Notes under the pieces: generated by a model
The model's input: the letters and a program-made list of their open reading frames with translations, nothing else
The model's database searches: none
Told to the model about the DNA's origin: nothing
In this document: positions 16,162 to 24,892 of the stretch, piece after piece
Numbering within the stretch: the first letter of the stretch is position 1
How the letters are laid out: each line of letters starts with the position of its first letter
Assembly (NCBI RefSeq): GCF_002917105.1
Contig: NZ_PQFZ01000002.1
Coordinates: forward strand, 372,001 to 436,000
DNA from: Allobosea psychrotolerans
GTDB lineage: Bacteria; Pseudomonadota; Alphaproteobacteria; Rhizobiales; Beijerinckiaceae
Direction of reading: 5' to 3'
DNA: 64,000 nucleotides
Translations under genes and position numbers: made by a program

Positions 16162-18480
16162 GTGTCATCGCCCGTGCCTGAGCCGAGCCGTGAGGCGATC
16201 CTGGACTTCATCGAGACCGAGCGTGCCGCCGGCCGCGATGCCGGCCGCCGCGAGATCGCGCGCGCCTTCGGGTTGTCCGGCGGCGGCAAGATCTGGCTGA
16301 AGCGGCTGCTGAAGGAGATCCAGGAGGATCAGGCTGTCGATGCTCCCGGGAACGGCACGCTCGTCGCGCATCCGCGCGGCGCCTTGCCTCCCGTTCTGCT
16401 GAGCGAAATCAAATCCAAGGATCGCGACGGCGACCTCGTCGCGATCCCCCTGGAATGGAACGAGGCCGACCAGGGCGTGGCGCCGCGCATCCTGATCGAG
16501 CGGGCGCGCGAGTTCCGCGCCAAGCGCAATGCGGCTCCGGCAGCCGGCGTCGGCGACCAGGTCCTGCTCAAGCTGACCCGCTTGAAAGGCGTCGACGGCT
16601 TCGCCTATTCCGGCCGCGTGCTGAAGATCATGGGCAAGGGCAAGGCGCAGGTGCTCGGCATCTTCCGCGCCCTGCCCGATGGCAGCGGCCGCCTGATCCC
16701 GATCGACAAGAAGGCGCAAGGCCGCGAGGCGCTGATCCCGAAGGGCCGGACGGCCGAGGCGCAGGATGGCGACCTCGTCTCCGTCACGCTGCGTAACGAG
16801 ACGCGCTTCGGGCCGCCCGAGGCGCATGTGCGCGAACGGCTCGGCTCGATCAAATCGGAGCGCGCCGTCAGCCTGATCGCGATCCACGCCCATGGCATTC
16901 CCAACGTCTTCTCGCCGGCGACCATCGCCGAGGCCGACGCCGCGCGTCCAGCGGGCACCGCCGGCCGCGAGGATTGGCGCGATCTGCCGCTGATCACGAT
17001 CGACCCCTTCGATGCCAAGGACCATGACGACGCGGTCCACGCCGCGCCTGACGCCGATCCCGACAATCCCGGCGGCTATGTCGTCACCGTCGCCATCGCC
17101 GATGTCGCAGCCTATGTCCGGCCAGGCTCCAGCCTCGACCGCGAGGCGCTGGAGCGCGGCAACTCGGTCTATTTCCCCGACCGGGTCGTGCCGATGCTGC
17201 CGGAGCGGATCTCGAACGATCTCTGCTCGCTGCGTGGCGGCGAGGACCGGCCGGCTCTCGCGGTACGGCTGGTGCTGAAATCTGACGGCTCCAAGAAGAC
17301 CCATTCCTTCCACCGCATCCTGATGCGCTCGGCCGCCAAGCTGTCCTACCAACAGGCGCAGGCCGCGATCGACGGCAAGCCCGACGAGACCACCGCACCG
17401 ATCCGCAACACCATCCTGATGCCCCTCTGGGCTGCCTATGGCATCGCCTCCCGCGCCCGCGACGCGCGCCAGCCGCTCGATCTCGACCTGCCCGAGCGCA
17501 AGCTGGTGCTGAAACCCGACGGCGCGGTCGACCGCGTCATCGTGCCCGAGCGGCTGGCGGCGCATAAGCTGATCGAGGAGTTCATGATCCTCGCCAATGT
17601 CGCGGCCGCAGAGACCCTGGAGAAGGCCGGCAGCCTCTTGATCTACCGCTGCCATGACGAGCCATCGCTGGAGAAGATGCGGGCGCTCAGTGAGGTGCTG
17701 GCTTCGATCGGCATCAAGCTGCCCAAGGAGGCTGCGCTCCGGCCGGTGCTGTTCAACCGCATCCTGGCCATGATCAAGGGCTCGGAGAACGAGCTCTTCC
17801 TCAACGAGGTCGTATTGCGGACCCAGGCGCAGGCCGAATATGTCGCCGAGAATTACGGGCATTTCGGCTTGAACCTGCGCCGCTACGCCCATTTCACCTC
17901 GCCGATCCGGCGCTATGCCGATCTCATCGTCCACCGCGCTCTGATCACCGCCATGCGGGCTGGAGATGACGGTCTGCCGAAGACGACGACGCTCGCCGAA
18001 TTGCGCGAGATCTCGACCCGGATCTCGGCGGCCGAGCGCCGCGCCATGGCAGCCGAGCGCGAGACCACGGACCGGCTGATCGCGCATTTCCTGGCCGACC
18101 AGATCGGCTCCAGCTTCGACGGTCGCATCGGCGGCGTGAATCGGGCAGGCCTGTTCGTGAAGCTGGACGGCACCGGTGCCGACGGCTTCATCCCGGCCTC
18201 GACCTTGGGCGCCGACTATTATCGCTACGACGAAGCCGCCCACGCCATGATCGGGGAACGCAGCGGCGAGAGCTGGCGCCTGGGCGACCGGGTGCATGTG
18301 CGTCTCGTCGAAGCCGCTCCGGTAGCAGGTGCTCTGCGCTTCGAATTGCTCTCCGAGGGCCGGCATGTGACACCGGGACGCTCTGGCAATCGCCCTGCAC
18401 GGCCCCCTATATCAGGGCGCGCGAGGGCGAAGCCGTCCTTCGGCAAGGCGGGCGGCAAGAAGCCCGGCAAGAGGCGCTGA
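16162..18480 (+). CDS. rnr: ribonuclease R
   Basis: This 772-aa 3'-5' exoribonuclease of the RNB family has N-terminal winged-helix and cold-shock-like domains, the catalytic aspartate cluster DPFDAKDHDDAV near residue 276, the YAHFTSPIRRYADLIVH motif near 570, a C-terminal S1 domain (SFDGRIGGVNRAGLFVKL) and a basic Lys/Arg-rich tail. It degrades structured RNA and takes part in rRNA and tmRNA quality control. The start is GTG 16162. The stop overlaps the DUF983 ATG by one base. A terminator lies just upstream, so rnr needs its own promoter or readthrough. Confidence 0.95.
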   Translation: MSSPVPEPSREAILDFIETERAAGRDAGRREIARAFGLSGGGKIWLKRLLKEIQEDQAVDAPGNGTLVAHPRGALPPVLLSEIKSKDRDGDLVAIPLEWNEADQGVAPRILIERAREFRAKRNAAPAAGVGDQVLLKLTRLKGVDGFAYSGRVLKIMGKGKAQVLGIFRALPDGSGRLIPIDKKAQGREALIPKGRTAEAQDGDLVSVTLRNETRFGPPEAHVRERLGSIKSERAVSLIAIHAHGIPNVFSPATIAEADAARPAGTAGREDWRDLPLITIDPFDAKDHDDAVHAAPDADPDNPGGYVVTVAIADVAAYVRPGSSLDREALERGNSVYFPDRVVPMLPERISNDLCSLRGGEDRPALAVRLVLKSDGSKKTHSFHRILMRSAAKLSYQQAQAAIDGKPDETTAPIRNTILMPLWAAYGIASRARDARQPLDLDLPERKLVLKPDGAVDRVIVPERLAAHKLIEEFMILANVAAAETLEKAGSLLIYRCHDEPSLEKMRALSEVLASIGIKLPKEAALRPVLFNRILAMIKGSENELFLNEVVLRTQAQAEYVAENYGHFGLNLRRYAHFTSPIRRYADLIVHRALITAMRAGDDGLPKTTTLAELREISTRISAAERRAMAAERETTDRLIAHFLADQIGSSFDGRIGGVNRAGLFVKLDGTGADGFIPASTLGADYYRYDEAAHAMIGERSGESWRLGDRVHVRLVEAAPVAGALRFELLSEGRHVTPGRSGNRPARPPISGRARAKPSFGKAGGKKPGKRR

Positions 18481-18923
18481 TGTCTGTTCAAATCAATCAT
18501 GCGGTCGGGCGACCGGTCGAACGCGACTGGCGCAGCGCCATCGGGCGCGGCCTGATGGGGCGCTGCCCACATTGCGGCGAAGGCAAGCTGTTCCGCGCCT
18601 TCCTCAAGCCGGTCGATACCTGCCAGGCGTGCGGCGAGGCGATGCACCATCAGCGCGCCGACGACCTGCCGCCCTATATCGTCATTACCATCGTCGGCCA
18701 TATCGTCGTCGGCGGCCTGCTGATGGCCGAGAAATATGCCAACTGGCCGATGTGGCTGCATATGGCGATCTGGCCGGCCCTCACGGTCCTGCTCTGCCTC
18801 GTGATGATGCAGCCGGTGAAGGGCGGCGTGGTCGGCCTGCAATGGGCGATGCGCATGCATGGCTTCGACGGCGAGCCGCCGCGGCCGGAGCGCCAGCCCG
18901 CAGCCACCTTGCTGCGCCCGTGA
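18480..18923 (+). CDS. DUF983 family membrane protein
   Basis: This 147-aa protein has a zinc-ribbon-like CPHCGEGKLF...CQACGE (about residues 29-58) followed by two hydrophobic segments (IVITIVGHIVVGGLLMA and ALTVLLCLVMMQPV). DUF983 proteins sit next to rnr and NUDIX genes in many alphaproteobacteria; their function is unknown. The ATG shares one base with the rnr stop, and its end overlaps the NUDIX gene (GTGA), so it is translationally coupled on both sides. Confidence 0.88.
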   Translation: MSVQINHAVGRPVERDWRSAIGRGLMGRCPHCGEGKLFRAFLKPVDTCQACGEAMHHQRADDLPPYIVITIVGHIVVGGLLMAEKYANWPMWLHMAIWPALTVLLCLVMMQPVKGGVVGLQWAMRMHGFDGEPPRPERQPAATLLRP

Positions 18924-19654
18924 GCGACCATGTCGTCACGCTGACGCAGGCCGAACGTGCGCGCGTCCAGGTCAATCTGCGCCCCAAGGATGCAGCGACG
19001 GTGCTGATCATCGACCGCTCGGCCAGGACGCCGCGGGTTCTGATGGGCAAGCGCCATCCGGGCCACAAGTTCATGCCCGGGAAATTCGTCTTTCCCGGCG
19101 GCAGGATCGATCCGGAAGACCGCCGCATGACGGCAACCGGCGCGCTCGACCAGATCTGCGAAAACCGGCTGATGGCGCGCACCCAGCGCCCGAGCCCGAT
19201 GAAGGCGCGGGCGCTGGCGCTGGCCGCCATTCGCGAGACCTTCGAGGAGACGGGGCTGCTCTTCGGCTCGAGTGAGCTCGGCACGCCCGAGAAGCCACCG
19301 GCCGGCAGTTGGGCGGGCTTCGCCAGCCATGGCATTTTTCCCGACCTCAGCGCCATTACATTCGTCGCGCGAGCCGTGACGCCGCCGCGCCGGCCCAAGC
19401 GCTTCGACACGCGCTTCTTCACGATCGATTATGGCGCCCTCGCCGGAAAGGTCGAGGGGGTGACGGGCCCCGATTCGGAGTTGATCGAACTCGTCTGGGT
19501 GACCTTCGCTGATGCGCAGCAGCTCGATCTGCCGACGATCACGCAAGTGATTCTGAAGGAAGTCGACGCACGGCTCAGCGCGGGCTTCGCACCTTATCTG
19601 CCGGTTCCCTATTATTGGGAGAAGAACGGCCGCTTTGTCCGTGAGGAATTATAG
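18920..19654 (+). CDS. NUDIX hydrolase
   Basis: This 244-aa protein begins at GTG 18920, overlapping the DUF983 stop; an ATG much further upstream lies in the wrong gene. It shows FPGGRIDPEDRR and the core of the Nudix box RETFEETGLLFG (about residues 106-117), which binds divalent metal. The first Gly/Glu part of the box is weak, as in CoA pyrophosphatase-like or larger NUDIX members. It probably hydrolyses a nucleoside diphosphate derivative; the substrate is unknown. Confidence 0.85.
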   Translation: MSDHVVTLTQAERARVQVNLRPKDAATVLIIDRSARTPRVLMGKRHPGHKFMPGKFVFPGGRIDPEDRRMTATGALDQICENRLMARTQRPSPMKARALALAAIRETFEETGLLFGSSELGTPEKPPAGSWAGFASHGIFPDLSAITFVARAVTPPRRPKRFDTRFFTIDYGALAGKVEGVTGPDSELIELVWVTFADAQQLDLPTITQVILKEVDARLSAGFAPYLPVPYYWEKNGRFVREEL

Positions 19655-19835
19655 AGCCTACGGCGGCGTTCTACGCCCGATGACGTGGCAAGGCGGAAAC
19701 AGCCAGGCGCGCGCCATTCTTTCTTGACTTCGCCGGCTCGTTGCGGCATTCCCCCACCCGACGGTTTGCCGGGTCCGCCCGGCCATTTTCTTTTTTATAG
19801 GGCCTCACCAGCCCCTCAGGCTCGAGGATAATCCC

Positions 19836-20003
19836 ATGGCCAAGGCCGTGACCATCAAGATCAAGCTGCTCTCGACGGCGGATACCGGTTTCTTCTATGT
19901 CACCAAGAAGAACTCCCGCACGATGACCGAGAAGATGTCCAAGAAGAAGTACGACCCCGTCGCGCGCAAGCACGTCGAGTTCAAGGAAACCAAGATCAAG
20001 TGA
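19836..20003 (+). CDS. rpmG: 50S ribosomal protein L33
   Basis: This 55-aa protein begins [20 protein letters not shown] and has the basic L33 fold residues [18 protein letters not shown]. It lacks the CxxC pairs of the zinc-binding L33 form, which is normal for Proteobacteria. A GAGGA ribosome-binding site lies 9 bp upstream and a terminator follows 38 bp after the stop. It is part of the large ribosomal subunit. Confidence 0.97.
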   Translation: MAKAVTIKIKLLSTADTGFFYVTKKNSRTMTEKMSKKKYDPVARKHVEFKETKIK

Positions 20004-20041
20004 TCCTGGTTACGCTTCAGGCATAACAACGCTCTCGAAAG

Positions 20042-20068
20042 ACCGCTCGTATCCCGGGCGGTTTTTCA
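20042..20068 (+). terminator. rho-independent terminator of rpmG
   Basis: ACCGCTCG (20042-20049) pairs with CGGGCGGT (20055-20062) across a TATCC loop, with one G-U pair. TTTCATTT follows. Confidence 0.85.
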
Positions 20069-20092
20069 TTTCGGCCTGCCGCGATGCGCCCG

Positions 20093-20431
20093 TCAGTAGG
20101 ACGGCTTGGGCACGAACAGGCAGAAGGGCCGCTGCGACGGCGCGATCACGGTCCCGGTCAGGGTGCCTCCGCTCCGGCAGATGTGAAAACGCCCGTCTTT
20201 CGAGACCCGCGTGGCGCTTTCCGGCACGAAATGACCGTCATGGGTCATATAGCCGCCGGGAACGATGCGGGGATCGGGCTCGCGGGCATCATGGTCCATT
20301 CCCATGGGCCAGCAATCGCGATCGCTGCAGCAGTCGTAAGGATACCAACTATGCGCGTAGACAAGCCCTCCGCCCCACGGGGATGCCGTAAGGCAGAGCG
20401 CCAATGCGAGGGTACGCATGGGTCGCTCCAT
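20093..20431 (-). CDS. secreted Cys-rich protein of unknown function
   Basis: This 112-aa protein has a signal peptide (MRTLALALCLTASPWGGG, cleavage near VYAHS) and a compact Cys/Trp/Asp-rich mature region (HSWYPYDCCSDRDCWPMGM). Similar short exported proteins with an HSWYPxDCCSDRDC motif are common in Rhizobiales and remain uncharacterised. Four cysteines in the mature part could form disulfides. An internal ATG at residue 5 (20419) is a better signal-peptide start. It is convergent with rpmG. Confidence 0.75.
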   Translation of the reverse strand: MERPMRTLALALCLTASPWGGGLVYAHSWYPYDCCSDRDCWPMGMDHDAREPDPRIVPGGYMTHDGHFVPESATRVSKDGRFHICRSGGTLTGTVIAPSQRPFCLFVPKPSY

Positions 20432-20751
20432 AGATTGAGGATGTCAGGCCAGCATCTTCGCAATCCGAACTAGCTGGTTTGCGAATCGTCATAAGAGTAT
20501 CACGCTCGAGCGCTACCGTTGATCGATTTGCTGCGCTGCAATGTCCAAGGACGATAGCGGCCCGGCGAGCGGCCGAATTTAACGTCGGCCTGCGACGAAT
20601 ATGTCACTTGGCTCGGGCAATAGCTGGCGTAGCATCGGCTTCTTGCCCGACCTTTGCCGGCCGAAAGGCTTATGGGCTCGCGCGGGCCGTCGAGACCGTG
20701 CCGACGCCTGCCAGTTGAAACCTATCCCTCCTCCCCGATCGGACATAGCCC
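20432..20751. other. 320-bp spacer without a convincing gene
   Basis: Open frames here lack recognisable domains and a good ribosome-binding site. It must hold the promoter of the leftward secreted-protein gene and possibly that of the rightward 66-codon ORF. I see no repeats or stable terminators. Confidence 0.4.
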
Positions 20752-20952
20752 TTGAGCAGCGGCGACAAGCATGCCGAGCCCCTCACGCCAGGCCACGGCC
20801 CCTGGCGACGCTTCCTGAAGCTGCTGGTGGAAGTCGATTCGTCGCGCTTCGCGCTCAGCCGGCTGAAGGCGGGGCTGATGCTGCTCGCGATCCTCGCGCT
20901 CTTCGGCGGGCTCGGCTACGCCCTGCCGGCGCTGTTCTCGCGCTATTTCTGA
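20752..20952 (+). CDS. possible small membrane protein, 66 aa
   Basis: TTG 20752 opens a frame encoding a polar N-terminus (SSGDKHAEPLTPGHGPWRR) and one hydrophobic helix (LKAGLMLLAILALFGGLGYALP). The composition and single helix look like a real inner-membrane microprotein, but the TTG start, weak ribosome-binding site and lack of recognised family leave doubt. No functional link to pleD or rpmG is visible. Confidence 0.4.
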   Translation: MSSGDKHAEPLTPGHGPWRRFLKLLVEVDSSRFALSRLKAGLMLLAILALFGGLGYALPALFSRYF

Positions 20953-21190
20953 CGACCGCTCTCGGACACAGGACGCACGCCCTCACCCGAATACCGGGAT
21001 GGCTCCGTCTGCATCAGGTTTTGAGGGGGTGGTCGGCCGGCGACGGTTCTGATGAGGCCAGAAATCCGTCACCGACCGGCCGAGCCCATCGGTTTCCCAG
21101 GAGATGCGGCGGATCCGGGAGGCCGAAGGGCGTTTCGAAGCAGCAACAGTGAGCCGCTGCGTTGAACCGACCCTACAGGCAGCCCCTCCC

Positions 21191-21214
21191 GAATCAATCC
21201 AATTGGACTGATTC
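21191..21214. repeat. near-perfect 24-bp palindrome
   Basis: GAATCA (21191-21196), CCAATTGG (21199-21206) and TGATTC (21209-21214) form an inverted repeat with one mismatched pair. Its size and symmetry suggest a protein-binding site or a decayed element end rather than a terminator, but no start codon with a credible gene follows on either strand. Confidence 0.6.
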
Positions 21215-21265
21215 ACCAATATTCATCGATGCTTAACCTTACCGGCTAACCGTGCCGGGGCGCAT

Positions 21266-21315
21266 GAGCAGGATGCGAAGAAGTGGGAACCGGTTTTTCC
21301 CAATCGATCCTGCTC
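21266..21315. repeat. palindromic repeat, ACCGGTT-core family
   Basis: GAGCAGGAT (21266-21274) and ATCCTGCTC (21307-21315) enclose GGGAACCGGTTTTTCCC. It shares the GGGAACCGGTT core (in reverse orientation) with the repeats at 7781 and 10498. It lies 25 bp beyond the pleD stop. Confidence 0.75.
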
Positions 21316-21340
21316 TAACTCTTTGGATCAGAGCCGGTTT

Positions 21341-22717
21341 TCAGGCGGCATTGGCCACGATGACGCGGTTTCGCCCGGCATCCTTGGCGCGGTAGAGCGC
21401 GTCATCGGCGCGTTTCATCATCTCCGCCGCCGAGGCATCGCCAGCGCGCCGGCTCGCGACCCCGATCGAGACCGTCACCGTGATGGAGCGGGTGTTGCGG
21501 TGGATGCTGAACGGTTCGGCCTCGACCCGCTCGCGGATACGCTCTGCAACAGCGCTGGCCGCGTCCAGAGAGGTATCCGGCAACACCACGACGACCTCCT
21601 CGCCGCCCATCCGGGCGACCAGATCGATGCCGCGCGTGCAGGCGCGCACCCGATCGGCGAATTCGCGCAGCACCTCGTCGCCGGCATCATGCCCCCAGGT
21701 GTCGTTGACGACCTTGAAGCGATCGACATCGAGGACGAGCATGGCGAGCGAGCGGGCCCTGAGCGCCGATTCATCGAACATCGTGCCCATGCGGCTGTCC
21801 ATGAAGCGGCGGTTATGCAGGCCGGTGAGCTGATCCATCACCGCCATTTCCATGGAGGACTGGACGCTGTCGCGCAGCCGCTCGGCAAAGCGCTTGCGGC
21901 GGACCTGCGTGCGTACGCGCGCCAGGAGCTCGTTGCGGTCGACCGGACGGATCAGGAAGTCATGGGCCCCGATCTCGAGGCCGCGCAGGATGCGCGTGCG
22001 ATCCTCGGCCTCGCCCAGCATCAGCACCGAGACGTTGCGGGTGCGCTCGAGCGAGCGCAACTGGCTGCAGATCCGCAGGCCGTCATAGGATTTGAGGTCG
22101 AGGCTGACGAGAACGCTGTCGTAGTCGCCCTCGGCCGCCCGCAGCAGGGCCTGATGCGGATCGGCCTCGATCTCGACGACATGAAAGGCCGAAAGCGCGC
22201 TCGACAGCCGCTCTGTCACGGTCGGCCGATCCTCGATCACCAGGATACGGCCGTTCAGACCGGTCTCGGAGGCTGCGGCGGCAAGCGGATCGGCGATGCC
22301 AAGGCGGCGCGAGGCGAAAGCGCGATTGCGCAGCTCGTCCGTGACGGATTTCAAGCGGACGAGGCTGCGCACGCGGGCAAACAGCGCCGTGTCGTCCAGC
22401 GGCTTGGTCAGGAAATCGTCAGCCCCGGCGTCCAGCCCCTTCAAGCGGTCGCCGGGTTGGTCGAGCGCCGTCACCATCACGACGGGGATATGGGCCGTGG
22501 TCGCGCCGTTCTTCAAGCGCCGGCAGACCTCGAAGCCGTCCATGCCCGGCATCATCACGTCGAGCAGGACGATGTCAGCCTCGCCACGTTCGCAGATCGC
22601 CAGCGCCTCGATGCCGTTCAGCGCGGTCACGACGTCGAAATATTCTGCTGAAAGCTTCGCCTCCAGCAGCTTCACATTGGTGACGATGTCGTCGACGACG
22701 AGGACACGGGCTGACAT
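21341..22717 (-). CDS. pleD: PleD-type response regulator diguanylate cyclase
   Basis: This 458-aa protein has two receiver domains (phospho-acceptor D53 in LLDVMMPGMDG; the second is degenerate near SLDLKSYDG) and a C-terminal GGDEF domain. The active-site motif is GGEEV instead of GGEEF, and an RGID inhibitory I-site lies five residues before it. It makes cyclic di-GMP upon phosphorylation and controls the swarmer-to-stalked or motile-to-sessile switch in alphaproteobacteria. It lies 18 bp after divK in the same operon, the classical Caulobacter/Rhizobiales arrangement. Confidence 0.95.
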   Translation of the reverse strand: MSARVLVVDDIVTNVKLLEAKLSAEYFDVVTALNGIEALAICERGEADIVLLDVMMPGMDGFEVCRRLKNGATTAHIPVVMVTALDQPGDRLKGLDAGADDFLTKPLDDTALFARVRSLVRLKSVTDELRNRAFASRRLGIADPLAAAASETGLNGRILVIEDRPTVTERLSSALSAFHVVEIEADPHQALLRAAEGDYDSVLVSLDLKSYDGLRICSQLRSLERTRNVSVLMLGEAEDRTRILRGLEIGAHDFLIRPVDRNELLARVRTQVRRKRFAERLRDSVQSSMEMAVMDQLTGLHNRRFMDSRMGTMFDESALRARSLAMLVLDVDRFKVVNDTWGHDAGDEVLREFADRVRACTRGIDLVARMGGEEVVVVLPDTSLDAASAVAERIRERVEAEPFSIHRNTRSITVTVSIGVASRRAGDASAAEMMKRADDALYRAKDAGRNRVIVANAA

Positions 22718-22735
22718 GGTTTTGCTTTCGAAGCC

Positions 22736-23107
22736 TTAGGCTGGGCCAGCGTAGGCGCGGACGGTCTCCAGGAATTTCGCAACCGAGATCGGCTTCGAGA
22801 GGTAAGCCTCGCAGCCTCCCTCGCGGATGCGCTCTTCGTCACCCTTCATCGCAAAAGCCGTCACCGCGATGACGGGGATGGATTTGAGGGTGTCATCCTC
22901 CTTGATCCATTTGGTGACTTCGAGCCCCGAAACCTCGGGAAGCTGGATGTCCATCAAAATCAGATCGGGATGATGCATGCGCGCGAGTTCGATCGCCTCG
23001 ATGCCATCGGCAGTCTTCAGCGTCGCATAGCCATGCGCTTCAAGCAGATCATTGAAGAGCTTCATGTTGAGCTCATTGTCCTCGACGATCAAAACCGTCT
23101 TCATCAT
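22736..23107 (-). CDS. divK: single-domain response regulator DivK
   Basis: This 123-aa receiver begins [20 protein letters not shown], nearly the DivK consensus, with phospho-acceptor D53 ([11 protein letters not shown]) and the conserved KPIS loop. DivK relays cell-cycle phosphorylation between PleC/DivJ kinases and DivL-CckA, and so controls CtrA. I chose the ATG at 23107 because AAGGG precedes it; a longer frame would add seven residues. It is co-transcribed with pleD and divergent from DUF3572. Confidence 0.95.
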   Translation of the reverse strand: MMKTVLIVEDNELNMKLFNDLLEAHGYATLKTADGIEAIELARMHHPDLILMDIQLPEVSGLEVTKWIKEDDTLKSIPVIAVTAFAMKGDEERIREGGCEAYLSKPISVAKFLETVRAYAGPA

Positions 23108-23246
23108 GCCGCCCTTCAATCGCGCCACTGACAGGCCGTCTCGATCCTGCCATCACAAGTTGGCGGCCTCATTCAAAGATTACGCTAGCATGAGAGCCGT
23201 TGACGAAACGCAAACCCGAAGCTCGATTTGGAAGGCAGCTCCCGCC

Positions 23247-23537
23247 ATGGCAAGATCACCCTCCGTCCAGGACGCTGAAACTCTCGCGCTGCGCGCGCTG
23301 GGCTTCCTCGCGGCAGATCCGGCGCGTCTGGAGCCGTTTCTGGCGCAAACCGGCCTCGGCCCCTCGAATCTGAGGGCTGCGGCGCAAGAGCCCGGTTTCC
23401 TCGCCGCAGTGCTCGACCATCTCGCCGGCAGCGATTCGCTGCTGTTGGAGTTTGCCGGAAATTTAAGCCTGAATCCGGAAATCATCGCGCAGGCGCGCGG
23501 ACGGCTCGCCGGGCCGCCAATGGACGAGGCCCCGTGA
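23247..23537 (+). CDS. DUF3572 family protein
   Basis: This 96-aa protein starts at [25 protein letters not shown] with GGAAGG upstream. The family is small, alphaproteobacterial and typically next to divK/pleD; its function is unknown. Helical content is high and there is no signal or membrane segment. An open frame extends about 65 codons upstream into the divK promoter region and is rejected as coding. The stop overlaps the dinB GTG by 3 bp. Confidence 0.85.
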   Translation: MARSPSVQDAETLALRALGFLAADPARLEPFLAQTGLGPSNLRAAAQEPGFLAAVLDHLAGSDSLLLEFAGNLSLNPEIIAQARGRLAGPPMDEAP

Positions 23538-24892
23538 CCGACCGGGCCGCCCAGCCCGTGCGGCGCGTGCTCTGCCGCGATTGCCTCATCGATCACGATG
23601 AGGCAATTGCGGCGCTGCGCCGCTGCCCGGCTTGCGGCTCACCCAGGCTGCTGCGCCATCCAGAGCGCGATGCCCTGAGCCTCGCCCATATCGACTGCGA
23701 CGCCTTCTATGCGGCGATCGAGAAGCGCGACGATCCTACGCTGCTCGACAAACCGGTGATCATCGGCGGCGGCAAGCGCGGCGTGGTCTCGACGGCCTGC
23801 TATATCGCCCGGACCTACGGCGTGCGCTCGGCCATGCCGATGTTCAAGGCGCTGGAGGCCTGCCCCGAGGCGGTGGTCGTCAAGCCGAACATGGCGAAAT
23901 ATGTCGCGGTCGGGCGCGAAGTCAGGCGATTGATGCAGGAATTGACGCCGCTGGTCGAGCCGCTCTCGATCGACGAGGCCTTTCTCGACCTCGCCGGAAC
24001 CGAGCGCCTGCATCACGCCAGCCCCGCCATCACGCTCGTGCGTTTCGCCAAACGGATCGAGGGCGAGATCGGGATCAGCATCTCCATCGGTTTGTCCTAT
24101 GCCAAATTCCTGGCGAAGGTCGCCTCCGACATGGATAAGCCGCGCGGCTTCTCGGTGATCGGGCGGGCGGAGGCCGTCGCTTTTCTGGCGCGGAAGCCGG
24201 TCAGCCTCATTCCCGGCGTCGGCCAGGCGAGCGCGGCCAAGCTCGCCGAATCCGGGTACCGCCTGATCGGTGATCTGCGCGAAGCGCCGATCGACAAGCT
24301 GTTCCGCCTGGCCGGCAAGGATGGGCCGCGGCTGAAGAAGCTCGCCAACGGCATCGACGAGCGCCAGGTCACGCCCGACCGCGAGACCAAGAGCGTTTCC
24401 AGCGAAACCACGCTCGACACCGACCTGTCGCGCTTCGAGGATCTCGAGCCGGTGCTGTGGCGGCTCTGCGAGAAGACCTCGAAGCGCCTCAAGGCCCAGG
24501 CCCTCGCGGGCCGGACCATCACCATGAAGCTGAAGACGGCGGATTTTCACGCGATCACGCGCGCCAGCCGCCTGCCGGAACCGACACAATTGGCAGCCAG
24601 GCTGTTCTCCGCCGGGCGCGACCTGCTCAGGCGCGAATGCAACGGCCAGCGCTACCGGCTGATCGGCATCGGCGCGAGCGACTTCAGCGCGCCCGAGGAA
24701 GCCGACCATGGCGATCTCGCCGATGTCGCGACGCCCCGGTTGAAGGCGATGGAAGGCGCGCTCGACGCACTGCGCGCCCGCTTCGGCGACGCGTCGATCG
24801 GCAAGGGCCTCAGCCTGCGCGGCCCGCAGCGGGCCAGTGGCGCGAGCGCTACTTCGCGCAATCCTGCTGCGGAAGAAGATCCAGACGCGTGA
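23534..24892 (+). CDS. dinB: DNA polymerase IV with N-terminal zinc-finger-like extension
   Basis: This 452-aa Y-family polymerase has the catalytic acidic residues in [12 protein letters not shown] (D54, D56) and SIDEAFLD, and a little-finger domain near the C-terminus. It performs error-prone translesion synthesis. About 45 residues precede the polymerase core and carry C14-x2-C17 and C31-x2-C34, a likely structural zinc site. The start is GTG 23534, coupled to DUF3572. The last 44 bp overlap the convergent eipB-like gene. Confidence 0.93.
   Translation: MTDRAAQPVRRVLCRDCLIDHDEAIAALRRCPACGSPRLLRHPERDALSLAHIDCDAFYAAIEKRDDPTLLDKPVIIGGGKRGVVSTACYIARTYGVRSAMPMFKALEACPEAVVVKPNMAKYVAVGREVRRLMQELTPLVEPLSIDEAFLDLAGTERLHHASPAITLVRFAKRIEGEIGISISIGLSYAKFLAKVASDMDKPRGFSVIGRAEAVAFLARKPVSLIPGVGQASAAKLAESGYRLIGDLREAPIDKLFRLAGKDGPRLKKLANGIDERQVTPDRETKSVSSETTLDTDLSRFEDLEPVLWRLCEKTSKRLKAQALAGRTITMKLKTADFHAITRASRLPEPTQLAARLFSAGRDLLRRECNGQRYRLIGIGASDFSAPEEADHGDLADVATPRLKAMEGALDALRARFGDASIGKGLSLRGPQRASGASATSRNPAAEEDPDA

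Larger units (their letters stand above)
20953..21340. other. 388-bp spacer with two palindromes
   Basis: No convincing gene is present. The spacer holds a near-perfect 24-bp palindrome (21191-21214) and one copy of the ACCGGTT-core repeat (21266-21315). It lies at the 3' ends of both neighbouring genes, so promoter elements are not expected. Confidence 0.5.

Noticed and set aside
15506..16168. Upstream extension of the urtA frame by about 220 codons
   Set aside because: The signal peptide and GGGGGA site fix the start at 15505; the extension crosses the 25-codon ORF and its terminator.
16165..18366. Very long reverse-strand open frame opposite rnr
   Set aside because: It mirrors a clear RNase R gene; composition is Gln/Arg/His-rich with no domain, typical of antisense frames in GC-rich DNA.
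20983..21219. 78-codon reverse frame between the small membrane ORF and pleD
   Set aside because: Low-complexity Arg/Ser-rich sequence without domain; it begins at the orphan palindrome but has no ribosome-binding site.
21323..22651. 442-codon forward frame opposite pleD
   Set aside because: Same shadow pattern; pleD on the other strand has all receiver and GGDEF motifs.
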